DNA from: Treponema sp.
GTDB lineage: Bacteria > Spirochaetota > Spirochaetia > Treponematales > Breznakiellaceae
Assembly (NCBI GenBank): GCA_031288005.1
Contig: JAITSE010000033.1
Location: 1 to 27,433, forward strand
DNA length: 27,433 nt
Direction: 5' to 3'
Shown one piece after another: positions 8,194 through 16,545 of this stretch (positions are counted from its first letter, which is position 1; each line of letters starts with the position of its first letter). A program made the translations under genes and the position numbers. The notes under the pieces were generated by a model. That model saw nothing but the letters and a program-made list of their open reading frames with translations. It ran no database searches and was not told the DNA's origin.

Positions 8194-9566
8194 AAACAGC
8201 CGCTTTCGGAGCGTTTGATGTAGCGCCCCTGTCCGGGTCTGCCGGTATAGTTTCCGTTGTCATACACCAGATTTCCCCGCAGGAATGTTTTCACAGGATA
8301 GCCTTTGAGCTTCAGACCCTCCCAGATAGTCTGATCATAATCGGAGTGCATATTCTTGACGCTGACTGTAAAGTTCTTGTTTTTGTCGTAGAGAACTATA
8401 TCCGCGTCCTTGCCGGCAGTAATGCTGCCCTTGGAATCGCAGCCGAACAGTTTTGCCGGCGTTTCGGCGCAGAGCTGCACCGCCCTGGCGAAAGAAATCC
8501 TGCCTGAATTCGCCGCGGAAAGCATATAGGGGTAGAGGTTTTCTACGCCCGCGCAGCCGTTTGGTATCTTTGTGAAGTTGTCTTTGCCCCAGTCTTTTTC
8601 CGCCTGCATAAAGGGGCAGTGATCCGTGGCTGTTGTATCAATCACGCCGAGTTTGACGGCATTCCAGAGGGCTTCACGGCTTTCAGGCCCTTTCATGGGA
8701 GGGGAGCAGACAAAGTTTCTGCCGTCTTCCCGTTTGTAAACTTCGCTGGTGAACTCAAGGTACTGGGGGCAGGTTTCTGCAAATACGGCGTGGCCGGCGG
8801 CTTTTGCCTCCGCCACTTCTTCTACTCCTTCCTTGCACGCGAGGTGGACGATGTAGACTTTGGCCCCCAGCGCCTTTGCCCAGTGAACGGCCCGCTTCAC
8901 AGCTTCGGCTTCTACAAACTCAGGCCGGCTAAGGTAGTGATACCATGCGCCTGTATTTCCCCCGGAGATAAGCTCCGCTGTCCTGGCTTCAATGGCGTCA
9001 GGATTTTCAGCGTGAACGTTGGTGAGGATGCCTGAGTCTCCGGCCTTCGCCATGATCCGCATAAGCATTCCATCGTCAATCATCATGCCTTCTTTTTTGT
9101 AAACCATGAAACACTTGAAACTGCTTACGCCGTAATCCGCGGACGCGGTAAATTCTTTCAGGAGCCCGCCGTCTTCGCCAAGGCTGGTTATGGCGCAGTG
9201 AAAGGCAATGTCCGCGCATACGCCGGGTTCGGCAAGGGCGCGGCGCTCTTCCACAGTTTGAACTATACCCTTGCCTTTATGCTGAATCGCGTAATCAAAA
9301 ACTGTGGTAACTCCGCCGCAGATCGCGGCTCTCGTGCCGGCTTCATAGCTGTCCGCGGAGACTGTTCCCCCAAAGGGCATCTGCAAATGGGTATGAACGT
9401 CCACAGCGCCGGGAAGCACGTACAAACCCGCCGCGTCAACGGTTTCTTTCGCCTGAAACGGGATATTCCGGCCAATCGCGGCAATTTTCCCGTCTTTTAC
9501 CGCTAAATCCGCGCAAAATTCCTCTCCGCCTGAAACAACAGTTCCATTTTTAATGAGCAAATCCAT
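8190..9566 (-). CDS. hydA: Dihydropyrimidinase / D-hydantoinase
   Basis: Cyclic amidohydrolase opening the ring of dihydrouracil or dihydrothymine to the N-carbamoyl-beta-amino acid; 458 residues, typical for the family. The binuclear metal site is visible: HTHLQ near residue 60, the carboxylated lysine Lys151 in SSFKCFMVY, His in TNVHAENPD, His in VYIVHLACKEG and Asp in TDHCPFM. The frame stays open upstream to 9632, but the ATG at 9566 begins the conserved MDLLIKNGTVVSG and has AGAGGT just upstream. It overlaps preA by 4 bp at its 3' end and lies 108 bp after the binding-protein gene. Allantoinase or a true hydantoinase are alternatives, but coupling to preA argues for dihydropyrimidinase. 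Confidence 0.94.
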   Translation of the reverse strand: MDLLIKNGTVVSGGEEFCADLAVKDGKIAAIGRNIPFQAKETVDAAGLYVLPGAVDVHTHLQMPFGGTVSADSYEAGTRAAICGGVTTVFDYAIQHKGKGIVQTVEERRALAEPGVCADIAFHCAITSLGEDGGLLKEFTASADYGVSSFKCFMVYKKEGMMIDDGMLMRIMAKAGDSGILTNVHAENPDAIEARTAELISGGNTGAWYHYLSRPEFVEAEAVKRAVHWAKALGAKVYIVHLACKEGVEEVAEAKAAGHAVFAETCPQYLEFTSEVYKREDGRNFVCSPPMKGPESREALWNAVKLGVIDTTATDHCPFMQAEKDWGKDNFTKIPNGCAGVENLYPYMLSAANSGRISFARAVQLCAETPAKLFGCDSKGSITAGKDADIVLYDKNKNFTVSVKNMHSDYDQTIWEGLKLKGYPVKTFLRGNLVYDNGNYTGRPGQGRYIKRSESGCL

Positions 9567-9674
9567 ACGTACCTCTTTGCAGTTCGCAAATGCACTTCGC
9601 AAACTTTTCAAGCTTAGACGCTGAAGCTTCAATCCCCGGAGCTTCGTCTTGGAACCCCGGGGCGTGTATCCGGC
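9567..9674 (-). repeat. Structured spacer between binding-protein and dihydropyrimidinase genes
   Basis: The 108-bp gap contains CCCCGG (9634-9639) able to pair with CCGGGG (9657-9662), two AAGCTT sites eight bases apart that can pair with each other, and a direct repeat TTCGCAAA twice within about 25 bp. No T tract follows on the minus strand, so this looks like a processing or stabilising structure inside the operon rather than a terminator. Confidence 0.45.
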
Positions 9675-10742
9675 CTACTTCGCGGCTTTCCAGTAGACGT
9701 CGGTATAAATTTCGGCGGCGGTCATGGCCTTAAGTTTTGCCGCCGCGCTAGAATCGGAAAGGCCCGCGTATGCCTGGGTCCCGGCGAGGGTCCGCTGAAA
9801 CGCCGCCGCGTCAAACGCGCCGAGGCTGTCCAGGGGAACAGCGTTCCCGTTTGTGTCCACTGTTACCAGTTTGGCGACTTCTTCCGCCATATACTCCTGA
9901 TGGGGCTGAGACACGCTGGAACCTGCCCTGAAAACGATTTGCGCGGCTTCCTTGGGATTTTCGCAGGCGTATTTCCAGCCTTTAATCGAAGCCCGGATGA
10001 AACGCGTAAGTTTATCCTGATTGGCCCTGGCCCAGGATTCTTTGACAAACATACAATCTTCAAGCATGGCGACGCCTTCATCGTTCATATCAATAACGTT
10101 AACTTCATCGCCGTAGCCCAGAGCGCCTTCGTAGGAATTCTTTACGAGACCCAGTTCGTTGTAAGTCATGGCTGAAGCCGCTGCAATGTTGCCGTTGTCA
10201 AAATCGTTCATGTCGAATCCCTGCTGAATGAGCGGTTTATCCGGCATACCGAGCTTGGTCAGGAGCGCCTTGATTTCGTACTCATTGCCTCCCATCCAGT
10301 TGCCCACAGTGGTCCCGGCGTTGATGTCAGCGCCTTTTGTGATGCCTGAGTCCTTCTTGGCCACCAGGACAAGCCCCGATCGCTGATATATCTGCGCCGC
10401 ATTGATGAGATCGAGGCCGTTGGCCCGGGCAACGATCAGGTTTGAAACCCAAGTAACCCCTACGTCAACCTGGCCTGAATACACCGCGGCGGTTTCTGTT
10501 ATGTCTCCGCCGCCTGGGACGATCTCAACCGAGAGGTTTTCGTCCTGGTAGTAGCCTTTTGCCGCCGCCACATAGTAGCCCATGAACTGGGCCTGGGGCA
10601 GCCATTTAAGCTGAATCCTGATGCTGTCCCGCCCGCCTGGGGCAGCCGCGGCCTCTTTTTTGCCGCCCGCGAAAACAGCTCCGCTGCACATCAGCGCTGC
10701 AAATGCCAGCAGCGCCGCCCTCTTCACATTTTTTCTCATCAT
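9675..10742 (-). CDS. ABC transporter substrate-binding protein, NMT1/THI5-like
   Basis: Periplasmic binding protein of the NMT1/THI5 (SsuA/ThiY/TauA) group, 355 residues. A basic n-region and hydrophobic core (AALLAFAALMCSGAVFA) form a signal peptide with a likely SPase I site after VFA, giving a mature start GGKKEA common in treponeme binding proteins. A cysteine lies inside the signal (LMC), but the lipobox is poor. The segment IQLKWLPQAQFMGYYVAAAKGYY is the family hallmark. AGGAGG precedes tandem ATG codons. ThiY-like proteins bind pyrimidine compounds (formylaminopyrimidine), and with pyrimidine-catabolic genes immediately downstream I infer a pyrimidine base or relative as ligand. Sulfonate or taurine ligands are the alternative. 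Confidence 0.9.
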   Translation of the reverse strand: MMRKNVKRAALLAFAALMCSGAVFAGGKKEAAAAPGGRDSIRIQLKWLPQAQFMGYYVAAAKGYYQDENLSVEIVPGGGDITETAAVYSGQVDVGVTWVSNLIVARANGLDLINAAQIYQRSGLVLVAKKDSGITKGADINAGTTVGNWMGGNEYEIKALLTKLGMPDKPLIQQGFDMNDFDNGNIAAASAMTYNELGLVKNSYEGALGYGDEVNVIDMNDEGVAMLEDCMFVKESWARANQDKLTRFIRASIKGWKYACENPKEAAQIVFRAGSSVSQPHQEYMAEEVAKLVTVDTNGNAVPLDSLGAFDAAAFQRTLAGTQAYAGLSDSSAAAKLKAMTAAEIYTDVYWKAAK

Positions 10743-10772
10743 CTTTAATTCCTCCTAAAAAAATATATGTTT

Positions 10773-10788
10773 TGCAGTCTGCGAACCA
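10773..10788 (-). promoter_or_regulatory. Weak sigma-54-like element upstream of the binding-protein gene
   Basis: Minus-strand TGGTTCGCAGACTGCA keeps the GG and GC dinucleotides ten bases apart as sigma-54 promoters require, and the -12 box is one base from consensus. The -24 box (TGGTTCG against TGGCACG) is poor. The predicted start near 10762 would leave a 20-nt leader containing AGGAGG. It overlaps a short hairpin (CGAAC/GTTCG). It may be an internal booster promoter or chance. Confidence 0.25.
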
Positions 10789-10880
10789 CAAGTTCGGAGA
10801 ACCACCGGTCAGGTGAACCGAACGGCCTCGCTCTGCAAGAAACCCAAATATCCGCCGCCGCGGGAAATGATGACGGTTAG

Positions 10881-11681
10881 TCATGCTGTTTCCGAGGGGG
10901 CTTTCAAATGCCGTCTGTGCCTGAACAGAAATCTTTCCAAATTCGCTGCCAGAGCGAAGAACCCGATGCCTATTACAGAAGCCGCAAGTATGTAGGCCCA
11001 GCCTACTGTCATCTGCATCGTTCTGAGACTGTTGCGTATTTCAAATCCAAGCCCTTCAACAGAAGCGGCGAAATATTCGCTGATGATCACGCCTATCATG
11101 GCGGCCGCAATATTAATTCGCAGGGCGGTGAAAATATAGGGCAGGCAGTTTGGAAGGCGGAGTTTGAAAAAAACATCCGCCTTGGCGCCCGCAAATGATT
11201 CAATGAGATCAAGGGCAAAAGGTTTAAGATCCGTAAGGCCCCGGTATACGTTCACGCTCATGGCAACCATGCTGACTATCGACACAACCGCTGTCTTTGC
11301 CGCAAACGGAGAGGAGGCAAACCACAGGCGCATGATGGGTGATAGGGCGACGATAGGAATCGCGTTGAATGCTGAAATAATGGCAAGACCGCCGCCGCCC
11401 CAGACAGGACTAAGCGCCGCAAAGAGGGCGGCAAGGAAGCCGGTAGCCGAACCAATTACTATGCCCGCAAGAAACACCTGAACTGTTACCCAGGAATCAT
11501 GCAGCGCCTTTGAACGGTTTTCCATAAGAACCCGCAGAATATTATCAACAGTTGGAAGCTGAACTTCCGATACGCGGAGGATGATATGCAGCAAGCGCGT
11601 CTCGCTTAGGACTATGATGAAGATTCCAAACAGAAGCGGCGGTATAACTCCCGCCGCAAAACCGGCGGCTTTGCAGTTCAT
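10881..11681 (-). CDS. ABC transporter permease (second of two)
   Basis: Binding-protein-dependent transport permease (BPD_transp_1, SsuC/TauC/ThiX type), 266 residues, about six predicted membrane spans. The EAA-loop region is recognisable around DLIESFAGAKADVFFKLRLPNCLPYIFTALRI, the contact site for the ATPase. Its ATG follows directly on the stop codon of the other permease (TAA then ATG). Two different permeases beside one ATPase and one binding protein suggest a heterodimeric membrane channel. A 138-bp gap separates it from the binding-protein gene, and that gap carries short GTTC/GAAC hairpins. Confidence 0.9.
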   Translation of the reverse strand: MNCKAAGFAAGVIPPLLFGIFIIVLSETRLLHIILRVSEVQLPTVDNILRVLMENRSKALHDSWVTVQVFLAGIVIGSATGFLAALFAALSPVWGGGGLAIISAFNAIPIVALSPIMRLWFASSPFAAKTAVVSIVSMVAMSVNVYRGLTDLKPFALDLIESFAGAKADVFFKLRLPNCLPYIFTALRINIAAAMIGVIISEYFAASVEGLGFEIRNSLRTMQMTVGWAYILAASVIGIGFFALAANLERFLFRHRRHLKAPSETA

Positions 11682-12473
11682 TTATCTTCCCCCGTATTTA
11701 TAGGGCATACAGATTTTTTCAATCACAGCTATCGCCTGATAGCTCAGTATCCCCAGCGCCGCCGAGAGCAGTACCGACGACCAGAAAACCATGATTGGAA
11801 AGCCGCCGTACAGCGAATAGGTGATGAGATAGCCGAGGCCCGATGCGCCGCCCAGGGTATCAACCAAAATGGCAGCCGTTATCGCCATGGGCGCCGCTAT
11901 TTTCAGGCCGGAAAACAAAAAAGGCAGGGCCGCCGGTATCATCAGCTTGCGATATACTGTGAATTTGTCCGCAGCAAGGGAATAGACAAGGGTCAGTTTT
12001 TCCGGCTCAACGCTTTTAAATCCCGCAAGGGTATTTACCGCTACGGGGAAAAACGTGATGAAGGCCGCGATAAATATACGGGTCCGCCCTATATCGCCGA
12101 TGATTCCGGCAAGAACCGGCGCCAGACCGAGGATCGGTATCATCTGGGATATAAGCAGATAGGGAAACAGCATCCGTTCCACAATACCGGCAAGGCTCAT
12201 CGCCAGGGCCAGAAGAAAGCCGGCCCCCGCGCCGAAAAGAAAACCAATCAGAGCGCGGGAAAGAGTCCCGCCGGCGTGGGGAAATATCAGAGAACCCCGG
12301 GTAAAAAGGTTTGAAATAATGTGGTGCAGATAGGGCAGCGTCCTGGACGCCATTTTGTCTTTTACAACTTCCGCTAGGATAAACGAAATTTCCTGCCACA
12401 TAAAAAATATAAGGCAAAGCCAGACAAAAATAACAATACGGCTTTTGAATCGTTCCATGACAATACTTTTCAT
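11682..12473 (-). CDS. ABC transporter permease (first of two)
   Basis: BPD_transp_1-family permease, 263 residues, with an N-terminal span (IVIFVWLCLIFFMWQEISFI), an amphipathic loop, then about five more spans. The EAA-type segment is LTLVYSLAADKFTVYRKLMIPAALP. Its ATG overlaps the ATPase stop by 4 bp. It differs clearly in sequence from its neighbour permease, so the two are not a recent duplication. The C-terminus is short (KICMPYKYGGR). Confidence 0.9.
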   Translation of the reverse strand: MKSIVMERFKSRIVIFVWLCLIFFMWQEISFILAEVVKDKMASRTLPYLHHIISNLFTRGSLIFPHAGGTLSRALIGFLFGAGAGFLLALAMSLAGIVERMLFPYLLISQMIPILGLAPVLAGIIGDIGRTRIFIAAFITFFPVAVNTLAGFKSVEPEKLTLVYSLAADKFTVYRKLMIPAALPFLFSGLKIAAPMAITAAILVDTLGGASGLGYLITYSLYGGFPIMVFWSSVLLSAALGILSYQAIAVIEKICMPYKYGGR

Positions 12474-13276
12474 ATACCCTCGAAACTGTTCCGTATTTTG
12501 ACGACTAATTCATTGAAATGAGGACTGTTCCGCATTTCAGGAAGGCGGGGACGGGGCAGATCAACTTCAATCTCCGCCGAAAGCCGCCCTGGGTGAGGGC
12601 TTAACACAAAAACTTTGTCCGAAAGAAAAACTGATTCCGCTATATTGTGGGTAACAAAGACAACAGTTTTATTTGTCCGCAGCCAAATCCGCAAGAGATC
12701 CTCATGAAGTTTTTCCCTGGTAAATTCATCCAGCGCGGAGAAAGGTTCATCCATCAGAAGAATTTCAGGATTAATCGCAAAGGCCCTGGCAATGGAAACC
12801 CGCTGTTGCATCCCCCCCGAAAGTTCATGAGGGTAATGGTTCCTAAAGGCCGTAAGCCCCACTAGTTCAAGCACCCGGTTAATTCGATCTGATGCCTCTG
12901 CCTTTGACACCTTTAGTATCTCAAGAGGCAGCCGCACATTTTTCCACACCGTCCGCCACTCGTACAACACCGCGCTTTGAAACACCATGCCGTATTTCTT
13001 TTTTAACCGGGCGTTCCGCGGCAGCCCGCCGTCTATATAGACTGAGCCACAGGTGGGCGTTACCAAATCGCCGATTATCCGCAGCAGGGTAGTCTTGCCG
13101 CATCCCGACGGCCCCAGGAGTGAAACAAACTCGCCTTTCCTGATTTTGAGGTTTATACCTGTAAGGGCGTTTACATCCCGCCCGCCGTCGGCGCGGTAGG
13201 TCATGCCGATATCTTTGCAGTAAATCTCAACCGCTTCATCCAGTTTCCACAAAGAATCGTTCGCAGAATCATTCAT
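12470..13276 (-). CDS. ABC transporter ATPase (nitrate/sulfonate/taurine/thiamine-precursor class)
   Basis: Nucleotide-binding subunit powering the importer, 268 residues. Walker A is GPSGCGKTT, the Q-loop lies in [15 protein letters not shown], the signature is [14 protein letters not shown], Walker B is [12 protein letters not shown], and the switch histidine is in [10 protein letters not shown]. It is the first gene of the pyrimidine-use operon. The ATG at 13276 lies 13 nt after the predicted sigma-54 transcription start, with GGTGAGG as ribosome site. The class is recognised by sequence; the transported substrate is inferred from the downstream genes. Confidence 0.94.
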   Translation of the reverse strand: MNDSANDSLWKLDEAVEIYCKDIGMTYRADGGRDVNALTGINLKIRKGEFVSLLGPSGCGKTTLLRIIGDLVTPTCGSVYIDGGLPRNARLKKKYGMVFQSAVLYEWRTVWKNVRLPLEILKVSKAEASDRINRVLELVGLTAFRNHYPHELSGGMQQRVSIARAFAINPEILLMDEPFSALDEFTREKLHEDLLRIWLRTNKTVVFVTHNIAESVFLSDKVFVLSPHPGRLSAEIEVDLPRPRLPEMRNSPHFNELVVKIRNSFEGI

Positions 13277-13299
13277 AGCGCCTCACCCTAAATTTTATT

Positions 13300-13315
13300 T
13301 GCAATAACCGTGCCA
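13300..13315 (-). promoter_or_regulatory. Sigma-54 (RpoN) promoter of the pyrimidine-use operon
   Basis: Minus-strand sequence TGGCACGGTTATTGCA matches the sigma-54 consensus TGGCACG-N4-TTGCA at every defined position, with -24 GG at 13314-13313 and -12 GC at 13302-13301. The predicted transcription start is an A near 13289, 13 nt before the ATPase ATG, and the ribosome site falls inside this short leader. Placement directly ahead of a nitrogen-scavenging operon fits the usual role of this sigma factor. An NtrC-type activator must act from upstream; none is encoded in the window. Confidence 0.85.
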
Positions 13316-13693
13316 AGCAGTCTAATTTCGGAATTTACATGGAAACTATGAGGATAAATTCAGAAAAACCACGAAGATATTGCGCAAATGCCAGATAAAA
13401 AATACCTAACGGTATAATGCGGAATATTTAGGCACATTTATGTAGGCTTTTTAGATAAAATCCCCGTTGGATTTGCATTTCTTGCGCCGTCTGTTTTAAA
13501 TTTTTTTATTTTTAAGCAGGGTAAACGAAAAACAGCTTATGTTATTTTACGCCTAGGCTAAAAAAACAGAAAGATTTGAGCGGACTGTTGAAATAATATC
13601 GAAAAAAACGGTTCTCTGAAAAATTTTGCCGTCAGTAATACATTTATGTATGTCTCAGACGCGGCAGGCTTTCCCCACGCTCTGCTTTATATC
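13316..13693. promoter_or_regulatory. AT-rich intergenic region with repeated palindrome ACATTTATGTA
   Basis: About 380 bp without a gene, between the nitrogenase-like operon end and the sigma-54 promoter. ACATTTATGTA (ACAT-TT-ATGT inverted repeat) occurs at 13434-13444 and 13640-13650, about 150 and 355 bp upstream of the predicted sigma-54 start. That is where activator sites normally lie. Other short palindromes here are TTGCGCAA near 13380 and GCCTAGGC near 13551. No convincing intrinsic terminator for the nitrogenase-like operon was found. Confidence 0.4.
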
Positions 13694-15028
13694 CTAGCGG
13701 TAGCCGGCAAGAGCGGTGTTGTAGATGTCCTCAATGAGCCTGAGGCCACCCCGGTAGCCGGCGTACCCTGCCGCCATGACCAGACGGTAGGGCGAAGGCA
13801 GGGCGGCGGAAAGGAAATCGCAGCCCTTCTTCCGGGCAAGGTCCTTGTCCCAGCCGCTCCCGATGATAAGCCCCCGGCCTTCATGGTCCGCCTTGAGTAT
13901 TTCCGCCTGGGCCAAACCCGCGTCATTCTGGAACGCAAGATGGATGGTCCGCTTGGCGGAAAAGCCTGCGGCGGTTTTCAGAATTTCTTCCCGAAAAGCC
14001 GGCGGGGTATTGTCGGTAATAAAAAGTTCTTTAGGAACAAGCCCCGCCTCATTGAGCAGAAACGCGGTCATGCCCAGCGTATAACTTGCGTCGTGGAGGA
14101 TGTGCATATAGGAGGGAAGGCCGTAACGGAATTCCAGCAGGAAGGTGGCGAGGTTGTCGATTTCTTCGTAGAAGACCTGTTCTTCCTGCCTGATAAAGGC
14201 GTCAATACGATTACTGTCGAGTTCCGCGGCCTGAGCGGCGGCGTAGGCCGCAAGTTCCCGGAGAAAACGGGTAGTCTCATTGCCGCCTATGGGCAGGTAG
14301 GGAAAGCGGTAAAAGGGCTGCCCGTATCTCTCTTCCAGATACTCTAAGACGGGCAGGCCGAACCAGGGGGAAACGAGTATGTTGAAGGCGGCCCTGGGGA
14401 TTTCCTTCCATTCCTCAACGCCCCGGGAAAGGGGGCCGAACAGTATATGTACTTTCAGGCCCAGCCCTTCAACAAGGCGCTTTAATTCTTCCAGATTGCC
14501 CTTCCAAAACTGATCCTGGTAGGGAATGGACGCAAAAAGATTGACGAGCCTTTTGTCCTTCTCCTGTTCAGCCGGAGCGAAACGTTCAACGTATTGTTTT
14601 AAAATCGCCATGACAATTTCACTGTGGGCCTCGTAGTTAGTGTACTTAAAACCGGGCGTATCGGCAAATACTATAGGCTTCCCCTCATCGGCGAATTCTT
14701 TTACGATGCTGCCCACGTCATCCCCGACAATGGCGGAGGTACAGCCGGGCAAAACCACTTGAAGATCGCTTTTCAGTATCCGGTAGGAATTCCTGATGAC
14801 TTCGGCTAATTTCTTTTCTCCCCCAAACACCACATCCGTCTCGGTAAAGTTGGTGCACGGAGCGGTGCTGCCCCCGGAATAACCCCGGGATCGTTCAAAA
14901 AAGCCTGATGTCATGTTGCCGCAGCCCGGCCCGGAGTGGAGTATGGGAACGGCCCGGGGTATGGCTACCACAGTCTGCATGGCGCCTATAGCGCACATAT
15001 AGCGCTGCTGTTCAATATGTTCTGACAT
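13694..15028 (-). CDS. Nitrogenase component 1-like protein, NifK-like subunit
   Basis: Oxidoreductase/nitrogenase component 1 family, 444 residues, shorter than true NifK (about 520). The three NifK P-cluster cysteine positions are matched by C36 (HSGPGCGNM), C58 (STAPCTNF, just before TETDVVFGGEKKL) and C96 (LPGCTSAIVGDD). The frame stays open up to 15067, but the ATG at 15028 begins MSEHIEQQRYMCAIGAMQ and overlaps the previous stop by 17 bp, indicating translational coupling. It forms a pair with the NifD-like gene. True nitrogenase, NifN, dark-operative reductases and methylthio-alkane reductase share this fold; the substrate cannot be named from sequence. No NifH-like, NifB-like or NifE/N genes are in the window. 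Confidence 0.88.
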   Translation of the reverse strand: MSEHIEQQRYMCAIGAMQTVVAIPRAVPILHSGPGCGNMTSGFFERSRGYSGGSTAPCTNFTETDVVFGGEKKLAEVIRNSYRILKSDLQVVLPGCTSAIVGDDVGSIVKEFADEGKPIVFADTPGFKYTNYEAHSEIVMAILKQYVERFAPAEQEKDKRLVNLFASIPYQDQFWKGNLEELKRLVEGLGLKVHILFGPLSRGVEEWKEIPRAAFNILVSPWFGLPVLEYLEERYGQPFYRFPYLPIGGNETTRFLRELAAYAAAQAAELDSNRIDAFIRQEEQVFYEEIDNLATFLLEFRYGLPSYMHILHDASYTLGMTAFLLNEAGLVPKELFITDNTPPAFREEILKTAAGFSAKRTIHLAFQNDAGLAQAEILKADHEGRGLIIGSGWDKDLARKKGCDFLSAALPSPYRLVMAAGYAGYRGGLRLIEDIYNTALAGYR

Positions 15029-16502
15029 GGACGTTGTCTTCCAAAAAAGCAAAGGGATCTTGCGCAAGCCACCAGTCCGTATAGGGGTTTATGGCGTGCT
15101 TTGCAAGGTTCTTTACGAATTCATCGTTTTCCATCGTTTCAAGCATGCGCTTTCCGTATCTGACGATTCCCTCATAGCCCATGCCGAAATGTTCGTCCCC
15201 GATTAAAAGGGATGGTATGCCGTACTTGGCCCCCCAGAGGGTCATGCCGCCGTGCCGGGCCAGGAGTATATCGGGCCTGACATTATTGAGGATATTCGCC
15301 AGTTCAAATTCCTGCTTGTTACAGACATTGTAGCCGCCTATGTCGTTGGAGTAATCTTTCACGACGTTTTGCAGGGTGTCGGCGGATTCCGCGCCGTTGT
15401 CGTAGAGCGGGTCGTGATGGAAAATCGCCGCTCCCAGGGGCCGCATTCCCAGTTCTTGCAGCAGGCCCAGAAGCGAATGGCCGTGAGACGCGCCGGCGGT
15501 AACATAAGCGGTCCTGCCCGACAGCTTTTCCCGCATTTTTTCTATTTCAGGCAGCCAGCGTTCCCTTTCTTCTGAAAGAAAAATTTCCACAGCTTTTTCT
15601 CTGCCGGTAAGACGGCCCAGTTCCCGGAACCAGCGTTCGGTCTGAACGATGCCGTAGGGAGCGGACACCCTGATTTCCGGTACGCCGAATTCCTGTTCCA
15701 GAGCGGCCCCCAGGTATGAACCCAGTGTCGCGCAGATCTGAACAGTGCAGGCGGCTTCGGAAGACGAGGCGATTTGGGCAACCGTGGCGTAGGGGGTAAG
15801 GTAATTCGCCCGCAGTCCCAGCCGCTTAAACCAGCCGGCGAAAAAATCCGCGCCCCAGAAGTTGACAATGTTGACCAGGTCATCCTGTTTTTTCGCGGGC
15901 TTTTTGATCAGTTTCCGGGCAATCCCGTGGTAGCCTGAATCAAAGCCGCTGGTCCATATCTTTGAGCGGAAGCCCTCGCAGAATATGGCCCCCACAGGGA
16001 CGCCCAGTTCTTCTTCCGCCTCATCGGCAATGCCTTCCACATCGTCCCCGATGATGCCTGAGGCGCAGGTGGTGATGACAAATATGGCCGCGGGCTTTAC
16101 CCGCCGGAACACGTCACGGATTGTATCGGCAAGTTTCTGCCCCGCCCCGTAGACCGTATCCTTTTCCGTTATGTTTGTGGAGAATATGCGGCGCTGCTCC
16201 GGGTTGTCCACGTTCCGGTGTACGCCGTTTACCTGGTAGGTAAAGGCGAATTCGTGGAGGCATCCGGCGCAGCCCACAGGTCCGTGGCTTATCACCGCCG
16301 CGTCGCGGATCAGAATTACCGTACAGGCCGCGTTGGAGGTAGAACAGCCCAGGCACTGGCTGAACGACCGGCTTTTGTCCATCAGAACTCCCTGCCTTGC
16401 GCAGCGTACCAGCTCTCCAGCGCTTCCGGCGTAGCCGGTTACGGAGCCCAGCCTGGTTTCCCGTATCTGGGCGTGTCCAGTTTTCAGGTTAATTTCGCTC
16501 AT
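15012..16502 (-). CDS. Nitrogenase component 1-like protein, NifD-like subunit
   Basis: Component 1 family, 496 residues. C53 (LGCSTSN), C78 (SHGPVGC) and C146 (TTCASGIIGDD) match NifD P-cluster ligands C62, C88 and C154 in motif and nearly in spacing. C257 in VQICATLGSYLGAALEQ sits where NifD Cys275 binds the cofactor (LLHCYRSMNYI, then YGIP). The C-terminal histidine motif of NifD (MHSWDYSGPYHGF) is replaced by IGDEHFGMGYEGI, so the His442 equivalent is not conserved. This argues for a different cofactor or substrate from nitrogenase. An extra C81 makes CAGC. Upstream in-frame starts exist (16526 TTG, 16514 ATG), but the ATG at 16502 has GGAGG five bases before it. First gene of a two-gene operon. 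Confidence 0.88.
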   Translation of the reverse strand: MSEINLKTGHAQIRETRLGSVTGYAGSAGELVRCARQGVLMDKSRSFSQCLGCSTSNAACTVILIRDAAVISHGPVGCAGCLHEFAFTYQVNGVHRNVDNPEQRRIFSTNITEKDTVYGAGQKLADTIRDVFRRVKPAAIFVITTCASGIIGDDVEGIADEAEEELGVPVGAIFCEGFRSKIWTSGFDSGYHGIARKLIKKPAKKQDDLVNIVNFWGADFFAGWFKRLGLRANYLTPYATVAQIASSSEAACTVQICATLGSYLGAALEQEFGVPEIRVSAPYGIVQTERWFRELGRLTGREKAVEIFLSEERERWLPEIEKMREKLSGRTAYVTAGASHGHSLLGLLQELGMRPLGAAIFHHDPLYDNGAESADTLQNVVKDYSNDIGGYNVCNKQEFELANILNNVRPDILLARHGGMTLWGAKYGIPSLLIGDEHFGMGYEGIVRYGKRMLETMENDEFVKNLAKHAINPYTDWWLAQDPFAFLEDNVHVRTY

Positions 16503-16545
16503 TAAATCCTCCATACTCCATTGCAATTACAATAAACAGTTTGTA

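Noticed and set aside
13472..13490. GC-N10-CC pattern resembling another sigma-54 site upstream of the pyrimidine operon
   Set aside because: Only the two dinucleotides match; both flanking boxes are poor, and a near-perfect site lies much closer to the gene.
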